A stretch of DNA of 64,000 bases from JAYEPK01 sp048569615. Lineage in GTDB: Archaea; Thermoplasmatota; Penumbrarchaeia; Penumbrarchaeales; Penumbrarchaeaceae. Of the stretch, positions 54,901 through 62,386 are shown in pieces. The stretch is from NCBI GenBank assembly GCA_048569615.1, contig JBLIRK010000013.1, positions 4,579 through 68,578 on the forward strand, read 5' to 3'. Each line of letters starts with the position of its first letter. The stretch's first letter is position 1. A program made the position numbers and the translations under genes. The notes beneath the pieces were generated by a model, which was not told the DNA's origin, made no database searches, and worked only from the letters and a program-made list of their open reading frames with translations.

Positions 54901-56337
54901 AACGAGTTCGTGGAGGGCGCATACATTTTCAAGGTCTCCGCCTCGGATGAGGTGGGCATCCATAGCGTGATCATGAAGGTGGCGGGACAAACCAGGCCCC
55001 TGTCCTTCAACATGCAGTCCGGTTACTACGAGTACCTTCTGGACACACGGACCCTCGCAGATGGAAACTACGAGATAAACGCCACCGCAACTGATCTGTT
55101 CGGAAGGAAGGTGACCACCCCCACCCTTGGTTTCAGGGTGGATAACGAAGATCCTGAGCTGATAGTTGAATCCCCCATAAAAGGTCAGCTCATAAGCGGG
55201 GTATTCGTTATCAGAGCAAGGGGAATGGATGAATTCCCGGGTGTTGTCAGGTATGCTGTGGACGGGACGACATGGTTCGATGTCAACACACCCTGGAATA
55301 CCACAAAGATCGGTGACGGCCCTCACATCATAACCGTGATGACCCAGGACCAGGCCGGGCACAGGACCGAGTTCAAGGTGGATGTGCTGGTCGACAATAC
55401 TGCACCGACGGTATCCCAGGCCTCCATCACACCGGGAGAATCCGTCAACGGGATCAAACTGCTGAGATTCTACGTGGTCGATTCGATCGGTATAGAGCAC
55501 GTGATGATAATTCTCAATGAAGGAACGGATCACGAAAGCTCCGAGTTCGAGATATTCAGGGGAGAAGGCGGGCTTTACTATGAACATCTGCTTGATACCG
55601 TGATACTGGGTGACGGTGACCATACCATCTCGGTCACGGCCCTGGACAGAGCCGATAACAGCGAGAAGGCAATATACGGCATAAGGGTGGACAATACCGG
55701 ACCCCGGATATCCCTGGATTACTACTGGATCGAGGGTGATAATGAGGTGAGGATAGGAGATGTGAAGGAGGGGACCTCAGTGGTCTTCGAGGCCACTGTC
55801 ACGGACCCGTCGGGTGTGGGTGTGGTCCTGATAAACATCGATTCCTCCGGCTGGAGAGAAATGGCGCCGGATTCCAACACATCGAACCCGAACAAGTTCG
55901 TCCTGTTCTGGCCAACCTCCGGAACCCAGGGAGGCTCCCACATATTCCAGATCAGGACGGCTGACAAGCTCGGTAACGAGGCCACAACATCGGGTCTGAT
56001 AAATATCAGGGAGAAGGAGAAGAAGACATCCTTCGTGGATTCATTCACCGGCGTGCTTCCCATCCTGTGGTTCTTCCTCTTCATCATCATTCTGATAGCG
56101 ATAGTGGTTCTTGCCTACTTCGGAATCCTGGTCCGCCTGGCAAGGGGAGATCTCTGGAAGAAGAAGGAGGAGCAGCCCGCGCAGGAGGAGCTTCCCGAGA
56201 GGAAGGGAAGGGAGCCCCCGGCGAACAGGGAACCCCCCGTGAAGAAGGAGCGAGCGAAGCCCTCAAACCCCTTCAAGAGAACACCCAAGACCGATGAGAA
56301 AGTGGAGAACTGGGATGATAAGGTGGTAAACGAGTGA
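48997..56337 (+). CDS. Giant Ig-repeat surface protein, nine-pair paralogue
   Basis: This 2446-residue protein repeats the layout of its upstream neighbour. It has a signal helix, the WWWSTIPDEL-containing PPC-like region (about 40-295), two NEW3/CARDB-like domains, nine A-B Ig pairs (18 domains, about 607-2230), the terminal Ig-like domain, a membrane helix (about 2354-2380) and a basic/acidic tail. The N-terminal 600 residues and the last three A-B pairs are very similar to the neighbour; the extra three pairs lie in the middle. The ATG at 48997 is preferred over 48991 because GGAGG then lies seven bases upstream. It is probably a longer version of the same surface stalk or adhesin. Confidence 0.88.
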   Translation: MRKKNDSFWSGADFIRKAVALSTVLFLIGTLLVMVPEEALAETRPGGTLENDTPARVYTTGWWWSTIPDELSFKVPSKTNHYTAVAIVNQQSGEDFDLFAYNDYGMSQGIASSTQGSNAIDFVVIDGHTYTGNYKYAKVIKFTGQDWTSGIRIESDYHTVAADLFGSDPDADGYLEIGERRYSMFEYHGSSTYDGTLRGDYPLVNMYDVYLDAGGIYDFDIYNVPTGQALSMYLFKGSGNSDDALLTDSATAAGPLSFTYQPEASGYYGLCVIDDNPTTGYSSISNYTVLITSDFEMNADPTSRLIAPGMNTSFAIDVESLGITKDFDLHYRWQNSGGANVSTPAGAVASLSNTTANTGGVGTKRVYLNVSTTTSMTAGTYYLAVYGNDTGYNGGSKKVSVLLKVSTNPDFFLKAEPANKVVSPGTAALYTIGMDTINNFGNNVSLSASVDRNPTSFNFSFSPASINKSSSNSTATVNTLSSTPVGNYNITIRGYDGSLTRYANVTIRVKEPISIDIISPSLDEIVSGVYNFRVKAGTPAEVKSVKITYGGKMRAAGTLNTYYSSSSQTWERTVNTYTYADGLCWLNITAEDYGGGVTTFGPRNFTLSNSAPNPIINTPKDRSYVTGSSMPISVNTTSYVISCRFRVDQNAWTPLIRSGNTWTGTYDTTLITDGSHSLTIEAKDSAGLTGETTVTIFVDNNNPTCNMNSPISGQYIEGTYTFRVVATDTVGVKNVDINIFGENVTLPYNPVTSSYEYTLTTTTKTDGIYQVSATAYDYVGHSKTSPVVTFNIDNNDPSLEIKKPIDDEIIGGQYNVQVTSSDTFMSKVEYMIDSAGWQAMNGIQPNYYVLLNTTALTDGAHKLTVRALDNLSHKTEQAIDFTVDNHAPTCNVVSPFQGAFISGVHTFKVSSSDTVGIDTVILSVFDEEYDTSYNRQTGYYEYQINTLILTDGTYSVHAMSTDLSGKTKNSTQISFKVDNEAPLMTVNGLQTNDYISGDILLNVTVSDAFLRDVRYSIDGGDWRMINSTWRTTQIQDGKHTLRIQARDLAGHSTTQSLDLIVDNHLPVCAVNAPVANEFIDGAYTFKISASDSVGIERVEIQVFSNNFSTTYSSASGYYEFTTDTSIRQDRNYSCYAIVYDKSGKRNTSVSVSFQIDNNAPVLRVYYPMEGGYLEGNVTMNVSATDVFLDKVEYRVDGSGWVPVSTVLDTRTFGDGSHTISFRALDLSGRISTTNVGVKFDNNVPTGSITTPAQGQYVEGVGGFTALASDNVGIRKVQIEIFGSTLDMSYNSNTGNYEYKTDTRLIADGTYTMYVSIEDLSGKKLRLGPRQFHIDNNAPVLRVISPLSGDYLEDEVDLRVNATDVFLDKVEYDVDGTGWTSISTPLNTTLFGDGDHRINIRAVDKAGHVTSSFVDIIIDNTLPTGNIGSPATNQYIEGTYIFTALASDIVGIDKVQITVFNFTFDMNYNSGTGSYEYRTDTRLMKDGTYLLYIDIFDLSGKTIKLGPRFFYIDNNAPVMTIIYPSAGEYLEGEERILANVTDAFLDKVEYNIDETGWVPINTTLNTTLFSDGKHRIVIRSLDKAGHSITASLEVIIDNTHPYGAINSPANSQFIGGIYVFQAVASDIVGVKDVVIEVFNSTLDMNYNSGSGYYEFSTDTSLRPDGNYTVFVHVTDLSGKITMVGPRYFQIDNNYPDLEVYQLNDDDILSGVLVFNYSAADEFLKSVEYQIDNTGWQGIDTPFDTAKVSDGAHNIRIRAVDWSGKVSNVNFEVRVDNLKPTCTINSPVEGEFVEGIVTIRVSAFDVVGIDYVLIRVYTLEARVPYNTQTGYYEYTSNTITWGSGEDGVRNVTATAYDLTGKSYSYGPVNFNVDNRPPTINIKSPKEGEIVSGLFFFDVVNGDVFKKGTEYNIDGSSWLPVSIGWNTNLVQDGLHEITIKATDQAGHVTLETIYVYVDNHAPVVSLASPVDNEFVEGAYIFKVSASDEVGIHSVIMKVAGQTRPLSFNMQSGYYEYLLDTRTLADGNYEINATATDLFGRKVTTPTLGFRVDNEDPELIVESPIKGQLISGVFVIRARGMDEFPGVVRYAVDGTTWFDVNTPWNTTKIGDGPHIITVMTQDQAGHRTEFKVDVLVDNTAPTVSQASITPGESVNGIKLLRFYVVDSIGIEHVMIILNEGTDHESSEFEIFRGEGGLYYEHLLDTVILGDGDHTISVTALDRADNSEKAIYGIRVDNTGPRISLDYYWIEGDNEVRIGDVKEGTSVVFEATVTDPSGVGVVLINIDSSGWREMAPDSNTSNPNKFVLFWPTSGTQGGSHIFQIRTADKLGNEATTSGLINIREKEKKTSFVDSFTGVLPILWFFLFIIILIAIVVLAYFGILVRLARGDLWKKKEEQPAQEELPERKGREPPANREPPVKKERAKPSNPFKRTPKTDEKVENWDDKVVNE
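50817..55689 (+). repeat. Nine alternating A-B Ig-domain pairs in the 48997 gene
   Basis: Eighteen domains of about 90 residues are present, each opening with a DNxxP boundary. Types A and B alternate strictly. The middle pairs (about 52440-53800) resemble one another most closely, for example VFLDKVEYxVDGxGW in successive A domains. That suggests the expansion occurred there. Confidence 0.8.
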
Positions 56338-56388
56338 AATATCATAATATGCGAATCATCCGCAAAAATTCATAAAGGAATAATTACA

Positions 56389-57798
56389 ATGGATGGAACG
56401 ATGGGCTTGCCTGGTATATGGCATGGGTTTGGGGAATCGAAACTCTCCGTGAAGCTGTCATTCATCATTTTACTTGCCGTCTTCATTCTCCTGACCTCCA
56501 TTCCGGGGCAGGTCTTCGGCGACGAGGCCTACACCGGCGGCGGTTACCTGGCACCAAGGATTTCCTCTTCCGATGGGTCGATATGGAGGTCAGGGTCCGA
56601 CAACGATCCGGACAATGCCACCGTTACTTTGACCGTTGCCGGTTCGGGAACGAAGGGCATCACACTTGCACCCCAGGATGTTGTGTTCCTGATGGACCAT
56701 TCTGGATCTCTGGAGACCTACGATCCCCAGGTGCTAAGGATCCTTGCCACGAGAAAATACGTGGACAACATGATCTCTCCGTTTGACAGGGGAGTCGTGA
56801 TCTACTTTGACGGGACAGCCAAGCTTATAAGCGGCCATCACCTGACCTCTGCCTACAACCAGCTCCACGCAGACCTCGAGACCCTTGCCAGGAACCAGCC
56901 CCAGGGCCTGACCAATTACAGATCGGGCATCCAGCTTGCCATCGATGAGTTCGATACATTCGGAAAGGAGGAGAACCAGCAGATCATCGTCTTCTTCACG
57001 GATGGTGTTCCTGACCCTCCGGAAGACAACGTTTCCCAGGCTCAAATGGACGAACTCGTATCCAAGGGGATCAAGCTATTCACCATCGGCCTCGGCCCTC
57101 TGGTTGACGATGAGCTCCTGGGTTGGATGGCGGATTACACGGGAGGACAGTTCTACAGGGCCCAGACCGCTGACGAGCTTGTCAACATCTACCTCAAGAT
57201 CTCCAACCAGTTCTATAATTTCACGGCGGGTGACAACACAACCGTGGAGCTGCACCTCGGCCCGGAGTTCCAGTTCGTTCCGGGAACCGAGACCGTAGAG
57301 GAGGGATTCACTGCCAACTTCACGGGAGATTCTTGGATCCTTAAATGGGAAGTAGGCAGCATACTGATAGGCCAGAACTGGTCCGTGAGCTTCTCGGTCG
57401 AATCCGAGGACGGCGATGGCAAGGAGAGGCTCTTCTCAAGCGAGAGCGAGGTAAGGTCGAGCTCCTGGAGGGGGGAGAACAAAAGCGATCCCATTCCAGC
57501 CTTCTACCTGACCGTAATAAGGTCTCTGCCTCCCCCGCTGCCTCCGCCACCGCCGGCGCCGGTACCGGCCGCCCCGGCTCCGATACCTCCTCCGCCTTCG
57601 GTCCCAGTGGTTGCGCCCTCTGTGAATGTGGCGCCTGTTATCACCGCCACACCGAATGTGGCCCCGGTGACCATAGGGCAGACCGCAACGGTCCCAGTGG
57701 AATATATGCTTGCGGGTCTGGCGGCACTTGGTATCGCCAAGAGAACCGCTTTGAGGAAACAGATCATAGAGAAACAGAAGGTCAGTGTTGGAGCATAG
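56389..57798 (+). CDS. Exported von Willebrand factor A protein with Pro-rich stalk
   Basis: This 469-residue protein has an N-terminal signal or anchor helix (about 20-42) and a vWA domain (about 95-270) with a complete metal-ion-dependent adhesion site. The site comprises DHSGS at 103-107, T175 in LTNYRSG, and D205 in FFTDGVPDP. A beta-sandwich domain follows (about 275-385), then a Pro/Ala/Val stalk and a short hydrophobic segment with a basic end (about 435-469) that may anchor the C-terminus. A complete site implies Mg-dependent binding of a protein ligand. It follows the nine-pair gene by 51 bases and ends five bases before the AAA+ gene, so it belongs to that operon. Confidence 0.85.
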   Translation: MDGTMGLPGIWHGFGESKLSVKLSFIILLAVFILLTSIPGQVFGDEAYTGGGYLAPRISSSDGSIWRSGSDNDPDNATVTLTVAGSGTKGITLAPQDVVFLMDHSGSLETYDPQVLRILATRKYVDNMISPFDRGVVIYFDGTAKLISGHHLTSAYNQLHADLETLARNQPQGLTNYRSGIQLAIDEFDTFGKEENQQIIVFFTDGVPDPPEDNVSQAQMDELVSKGIKLFTIGLGPLVDDELLGWMADYTGGQFYRAQTADELVNIYLKISNQFYNFTAGDNTTVELHLGPEFQFVPGTETVEEGFTANFTGDSWILKWEVGSILIGQNWSVSFSVESEDGDGKERLFSSESEVRSSSWRGENKSDPIPAFYLTVIRSLPPPLPPPPPAPVPAAPAPIPPPPSVPVVAPSVNVAPVITATPNVAPVTIGQTATVPVEYMLAGLAALGIAKRTALRKQIIEKQKVSVGA

Positions 57799-57803
57799 GT
57801 GTG

Positions 57804-60800
57804 ATGGAAATGGTCCCTGTATTGAAAAAATGGCAAAGAACCGCTGTATGGATGTTCCTGATCGCACTCCTATCCCCTGCCATCATGAGCATGCTCCCCA
57901 TGGGAGGGTCCGAATGGTCGACAACGGTCTTTGAAGAGGCGATACGGATCGAGAGGGATCCCGACCATATCGGAGGGCGCGCCCCATTCCACATGGAGCC
58001 GGTGAAGCTCACCATAAGTTCCAGGTCGGCCCAGACCATCAACGCCGCAGACGTAAGGTTCACATGGTCCTACGAAGGCTCCACAAGCAGCGAGGGCGGA
58101 TATGCTTTCACCAGGGTGAACCAGACCGTGATGGATGTCGAGATCCCAGGATATCCAGGCGGATACACCATCCAGTACAGGATACTTGCCTATGACGAGA
58201 AGAACCACCCGCTGACCTCAACGATATACTCCTACACCGTACTCCAGAACGGCTCGTGGAAGGACACGGATTTCGATAGCAACATAATCATCGACTGGAA
58301 GCCTAAGGAGCCGAAGAACGGGCAGGAGGTCGTCATCAATATAACATCAAGGGACCAGCTAGTCGCCATAGAGAGAGCTGACCTTCTTTACACGGTGAAC
58401 ATACCCGATCAGGAGCCGGTCGACGGAGTGATCTTTTTCGAGAGGATCAATTCGACGGCAATGACCCAGAGTATCGTCCCCTATCCGCAGGGCTCGAAGA
58501 TCGCCTTCCACATCGACGCATACGATCAGTACGAGAACAAGATAGTGTCCCCGAATTACGAATACGAGTATCCTGAGCCCCATATCGTCGGTCCTGTCTA
58601 CACGGGCATGCTCTTCGTTCAGCTGCGGGACCATTCCGAAAACGGACTCCCTCCGAAACAGGCGACCGTGACCATCTCGAACGAGACATACAGCTACACC
58701 ATGGAAGCGGTGAACGGCATCGCATTTACCAATATATCAGTGTACGAAGGAGATTACCTCATCGAGGTAAGCTACGAAAAAGCGGGCAAGAAGATCACGG
58801 AATCCTTCACCGTGGAGGCAAAGGGAAAGGATTTCACATTCCAGTTCGAGATAAACAAGAAGACCTACAAGGTTTCCGACGAGGAGGAGGAGAGGCCGTA
58901 CATACGGGAATTAATCGGACTGGTACTTGTCATCGTTCTCTGCATAGGGGTATTCTTCGGAGCTTCCCGGGTCAAAACGATCAGGGAGACAATGAACGAG
59001 AAGCGGAAGAAGGCCCGAAAGAAGACGGAGCAGGAAAAGGATACGGCCATGGAGAATGTCATCAGGGATGAGGAGCTGAAGGAGAAGATCGTCAGGGCAG
59101 GAGGCATCCTTCTCCTGTCCCTTCTTGGACTGTTCTGGGCTCCCTTCTATCCATGGTGGATCGCATTGATCCTGGCCGTGTTCCTCACTGCCGTTGCCTG
59201 GAGGTTCCCCTACATTTCACTTCTGCTCATGGCCGTCCTCGTCACCGCCGCGGCATCGTACCAATCCACCGAGTTCGGATGGGTGTTCCTGCTGTTCTCA
59301 CTTGTGGTGATGATAGGCGGCTTCTTCGACTGGAAGTATGCATATCTGAGCTACCTCACGATCTTTGCCGCCGGATACGGCCTGGGTTTCACGGTTCCTC
59401 TGATTGCCGCGGTTGCATTCTCCCTATTCATGGGAACGGTCGTGCTGCTGACAGCCGGTGTGTTCCTGCTGATCATAGCCCCATCGGGCAACTTCGTCCT
59501 TTTCTCCCTGCTTGCTTCCCCCGAACATGAGAAGAGCTTCGTTCAGTTCCAGAAGGGAGTCGATCCCAACTGGAGCCCCGTTGATGTGGCAAATGTCATC
59601 TGGGACATAAGGTACTCCGACACAGACCTGCTCACAACCGTTCTCCAGGATACCATGGGATCGTTGATCCCTCTCTTCGGACTGCTGGGATGGGGACTGG
59701 CGATGGTGGCGATCTACCTCGTATTCACTCATATCATGGCAAAGAACGCCCAGATCAAGAGGGATCCCAAGACCATTGCATATATGGCTGCTCCGGGTTT
59801 CCTGCTCCTTATCTTCGGCATCATATCCGTCCTCTGGGCGGGGGTGCCGTTCTCCTTCTGGGTCATCATAGGGCTTGCAGCTGTCATACCGGCCTCCTTC
59901 ATTCCCTTCGGCCTCCGTGCCTTCGGGGAGGAAGCCCTGCCCCTGGAATACGGGATGGAGGAGATGGTCTCCTCGGATGTGGGTAAGAAGGTATCGGAGA
60001 TGGTGGGCTTCAGGAGGGCCAATTTCAAGGACATCGGAGGCCTGGAGGATGTCAAGAGGGAGGTCAGGAACGCCCTCATGGTGCCTCTGCTCGAACCCGA
60101 GATGGCAACAAAGTACGGCGTTAAGCCTTCGAAGGGAGTACTCCTTTTCGGACCTCCGGGGTGCGGGAAGACGCTGATGCTCCGGGCAGTTGCCTCTGAC
60201 CTCAACGTGGACATGATAGGAATAAAGTGTTCCGACGTGATGTCCAAGTGGTACGGGGAATCCGAGAACCTGGTGGCAAGCCTCTTCGAGGAAGCCAGGG
60301 CAAGGTCCCCCTGCATCCTCTTCCTGGATGAGATAGATGCAATCGCCAAGAGGAGGGATTTCTACTCCACGGACGACGTGACACCAAGGGTTCTTTCCAT
60401 CATGCTCTCGGAGATGGATGGCATGGATGAGGCCGAGGGCATCATAATAGTTGCCACTACAAACATGCCCGACCTTGTGGACCCGGCCTTGATGAGGCCC
60501 GGCAGGTTCGACAAAGTGATCTACGTCCCGCCGCCTGACAGGGTATCCAGGGAGGAGATCATCCGGATACATCTCAAGGGCAAGTTCGCATCCGACGATA
60601 TCGACGTTGTCAAGCTCTCCGAGAGAACCAAAGGTTTCTCCGGAGCTGACCTTGCCAACCTCGTCAGGGAAGCATCCTCCCTGGGTCTGGAGAGGGCGCT
60701 TGAGACCAAGAAGCCCCAGCCTATCACGATGGAAGACATGGGGGCCATACTCGACGAGATCAAGCCCTCCGTCACTCCGAAGATGATAGAGATGTACGAC

Positions 60801-61022
60801 AAGCTCCGCAGGGAGTATGAGAGGAAGAAACGAAAGACGGACAAAGAGGAGCAGGCCCCTTCGCAGCCAAAGGAAGAGCTGTCCAGACAGCCTTCTACGA
60901 AGGAGCCGAACTTCAAGATCGAGGATGCTCCCGGAAAGTACAGGAAGAAGAAGGAGAAGGTCATCGACCTTGAGGATATCGAGCACGAGCTCGATGAGCT
61001 GACGGACTGGGAGGAAAAATAG
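57804..61022 (+). CDS. Polytopic membrane protein joining Ig-like ectodomain to a Cdc48/Vps4-type AAA+ ATPase
   Basis: This 1072-residue protein has an N-terminal signal or anchor helix (about 10-32) and an ectodomain of about 335 residues. The ectodomain holds two Ig-like modules and a prealbumin/SpaA-like module (LPPKQATVTISNETYSY). A membrane helix (about 368-390) leads to a basic coiled-coil-like stretch, a cluster of about six to seven helices (431-565), and more helices (618-702). One AAA+ domain (about 735-985) has GPPGCGKT at about 782, pore loop SKWYGESEN, ILFLDEIDAI, sensor ATTN, arginine-finger RPGRFD and sensor-2 GFSGADL. A charged tail ends ELTDWEEK. No FtsH-type protease motif is present. 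It may pull, assemble or remodel surface proteins. ATG 57804 is chosen; ATG 57810 is possible. Confidence 0.85.
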   Translation: MEMVPVLKKWQRTAVWMFLIALLSPAIMSMLPMGGSEWSTTVFEEAIRIERDPDHIGGRAPFHMEPVKLTISSRSAQTINAADVRFTWSYEGSTSSEGGYAFTRVNQTVMDVEIPGYPGGYTIQYRILAYDEKNHPLTSTIYSYTVLQNGSWKDTDFDSNIIIDWKPKEPKNGQEVVINITSRDQLVAIERADLLYTVNIPDQEPVDGVIFFERINSTAMTQSIVPYPQGSKIAFHIDAYDQYENKIVSPNYEYEYPEPHIVGPVYTGMLFVQLRDHSENGLPPKQATVTISNETYSYTMEAVNGIAFTNISVYEGDYLIEVSYEKAGKKITESFTVEAKGKDFTFQFEINKKTYKVSDEEEERPYIRELIGLVLVIVLCIGVFFGASRVKTIRETMNEKRKKARKKTEQEKDTAMENVIRDEELKEKIVRAGGILLLSLLGLFWAPFYPWWIALILAVFLTAVAWRFPYISLLLMAVLVTAAASYQSTEFGWVFLLFSLVVMIGGFFDWKYAYLSYLTIFAAGYGLGFTVPLIAAVAFSLFMGTVVLLTAGVFLLIIAPSGNFVLFSLLASPEHEKSFVQFQKGVDPNWSPVDVANVIWDIRYSDTDLLTTVLQDTMGSLIPLFGLLGWGLAMVAIYLVFTHIMAKNAQIKRDPKTIAYMAAPGFLLLIFGIISVLWAGVPFSFWVIIGLAAVIPASFIPFGLRAFGEEALPLEYGMEEMVSSDVGKKVSEMVGFRRANFKDIGGLEDVKREVRNALMVPLLEPEMATKYGVKPSKGVLLFGPPGCGKTLMLRAVASDLNVDMIGIKCSDVMSKWYGESENLVASLFEEARARSPCILFLDEIDAIAKRRDFYSTDDVTPRVLSIMLSEMDGMDEAEGIIIVATTNMPDLVDPALMRPGRFDKVIYVPPPDRVSREEIIRIHLKGKFASDDIDVVKLSERTKGFSGADLANLVREASSLGLERALETKKPQPITMEDMGAILDEIKPSVTPKMIEMYDKLRREYERKKRKTDKEEQAPSQPKEELSRQPSTKEPNFKIEDAPGKYRKKKEKVIDLEDIEHELDELTDWEEK

Positions 61023-61328
61023 GTGGGCAGCATCCTCGTCACCGCATCCCTCGTCCTCGTCATCATCGCGATCCTGGTGCTGGGATTCCTGGGCATGAAG
61101 TTCCCCAGGGGCAGAAAGGATTGGCCACATGACAGGGAGCGGACCTTCAGGTACGTCATAACGGGGATACTCTTCTTCCTGATACTGGGATTGATATACT
61201 GGGTGACAAGATACTGGGACTATCCTGTTTCCGCGAAGGCTGTCGTGTATCTGGCATTCATCGCATTCCCGGTCCTTCTGGCTCTGGGATTCGTCTTCCC
61301 GAAGGGCAAGAAGGGGCTGCTGCAGTAA
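61023..61328 (+). CDS. Small three-helix membrane protein partner of the AAA+ protein
   Basis: This 101-residue protein has three hydrophobic helices (about 4-24, 44-62 and 70-93). A positively charged loop (KFPRGRKDWPHDRERTFRY) lies between the first two, and the end is KGKKG. The start is GTG at 61023, directly after the TAG stop of the AAA+ gene, with GGAGG about eight bases upstream inside that gene. Zero spacing implies translational coupling and a shared complex. No family is recognised. Confidence 0.7.
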   Translation: MGSILVTASLVLVIIAILVLGFLGMKFPRGRKDWPHDRERTFRYVITGILFFLILGLIYWVTRYWDYPVSAKAVVYLAFIAFPVLLALGFVFPKGKKGLLQ

Positions 61329-61332
61329 TCCT

Positions 61333-62292
61333 TCAAACGCTCCTTTCCAAATAGACCACACTTCCGGGGGTGATCCCTATCCTGAAAGCCCTTACACCCC
61401 CGGAGCGGAACAGCATGTAATTTCCCTTGTAGCCTATGAGCTCACCCCTGACTATCGGGCCCTTGTACATCCGGGGGGGAGCCTCCAACGGCTCCTTCAT
61501 TGGATAGGTCAACCTCACGGGCGGGATCTCCGTATCCTCCGGTGAGCGCAGGATATTGACATCTTCAGGATCTCTTTCTTCAATTGATTCCCACCCCTCG
61601 CTCACCAGACGCTTCAGTCGGAGTAGAGAGGATGCCTGCTCCTGTGTCCTGAGAGCCTGTGACCACCCTTTTACCTTTGTATTGGAGCTGACTGACTGGG
61701 GAAGCCCCAGGTAGCCGGAAACTGCAGATTCCACCTTTCTTGCGGAATATCTGTCCCCTAGGACCATAAGCGGCATGATCAGATCAGCCCCCTGCTCTCT
61801 CCCCCTCGTCTCGAACCTGGCTAGCTGGGTCATTCCAACCTTGAACCTCCCCCTGAAGGATGTTATGTAAACAACGTGGTCCGCCTGGCAGAAGAAGGCC
61901 CCGCAGGAGCCTTCGTTGCACCGGGGCTCGAACACACATTCAGGAACGGGTATGTCGAAGGACATGCAGTCCCTGCACTGGGGAAATATCTCGATGGGAG
62001 CGCAGTTGGGACAGGGTATGTGCTCCCCGTCCAGGAATCTCCCTATGCATCTCCTCGATCCCGAGATCCTGAAAGGAAAGAAGGGCCCCTCGACCAGGTC
62101 TATTTCGACAGGCACCCCTTCTTTCAGGAGAAGACCTTCCTCCCTTCTTAGTGGAAGCAGGGTCCAGACGGGGTGTTCGCCCTCCCACTGGTAACCAATT
62201 ACGTGATAAGGTGTTTCCAGGGTGAGTCCGTCCAGCGGCCTTTCCCTGGATTTTTCGTATGGAATGCTCCCAGAAGATGCCAGGTCCATCAT
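61333..62292 (-). CDS. DUF2797-type zinc protein with GIY-YIG-like core
   Basis: This protein of about 319 residues fits the DUF2797 family. Cysteine pairs in CPNC, QCRDC and an RCNEGSCGAFFC stretch (about 93-135) would bind zinc. A GIY-YIG-like strand-helix follows (VVYITSFRGRFKVGMTQLARFETRG, about 139-164 with the leading H). The C-terminal part is beta-rich. A nucleic-acid role is suggested by the nuclease-like core, but activity is not established. ATG codons at 62292 and 62289 both fall about 26 bases from a clear TATA box, so the message is leaderless; a TTG at 62295 is less likely. It is divergent from tyrS. Confidence 0.75.
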   Translation of the reverse strand: MMDLASSGSIPYEKSRERPLDGLTLETPYHVIGYQWEGEHPVWTLLPLRREEGLLLKEGVPVEIDLVEGPFFPFRISGSRRCIGRFLDGEHIPCPNCAPIEIFPQCRDCMSFDIPVPECVFEPRCNEGSCGAFFCQADHVVYITSFRGRFKVGMTQLARFETRGREQGADLIMPLMVLGDRYSARKVESAVSGYLGLPQSVSSNTKVKGWSQALRTQEQASSLLRLKRLVSEGWESIEERDPEDVNILRSPEDTEIPPVRLTYPMKEPLEAPPRMYKGPIVRGELIGYKGNYMLFRSGGVRAFRIGITPGSVVYLERSV

Positions 62293-62311
62293 CAAATTAA
62301 AGTAGGGCCCC

Positions 62312-62318
62312 CTTTATA
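62312..62318 (-). promoter_or_regulatory. TATA box for the DUF2797-type gene
   Basis: On the minus strand TATAAAG within CATATAAAGG is centred about 23-26 bases before the tandem ATG codons at 62292 and 62289. This is good evidence for a leaderless transcript. Confidence 0.5.
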
Positions 62319-62386
62319 TGCTTAGCGAGTTCCCCCTCCCCCGGGGGAAAGTGAACGTTCAAGACCGAGGCACCGGGTTGATTGCA

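Noticed and set aside
43117..56337. The two giant genes as an integrated mobile or phage tail-fibre region
   Set aside because: No integrase, transposase, terminal repeats, attachment site or phage structural genes are visible. Both proteins have archaeal-style signal peptides and C-terminal membrane anchors.
57345..57803. A possible N-terminal extension of the AAA+ protein by 153 residues
   Set aside because: It overlaps the Pro-rich end of the vWA gene in another frame. The ATG at 57804 is followed directly by a good signal or anchor helix.
59424..61361. A 645-codon minus-strand open frame
   Set aside because: It is antisense to the AAA+ gene, whose product has complete Walker, sensor and arginine-finger motifs. 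The antisense product is His/Asp/Glu/Leu-rich with no family likeness, as expected from codon bias.
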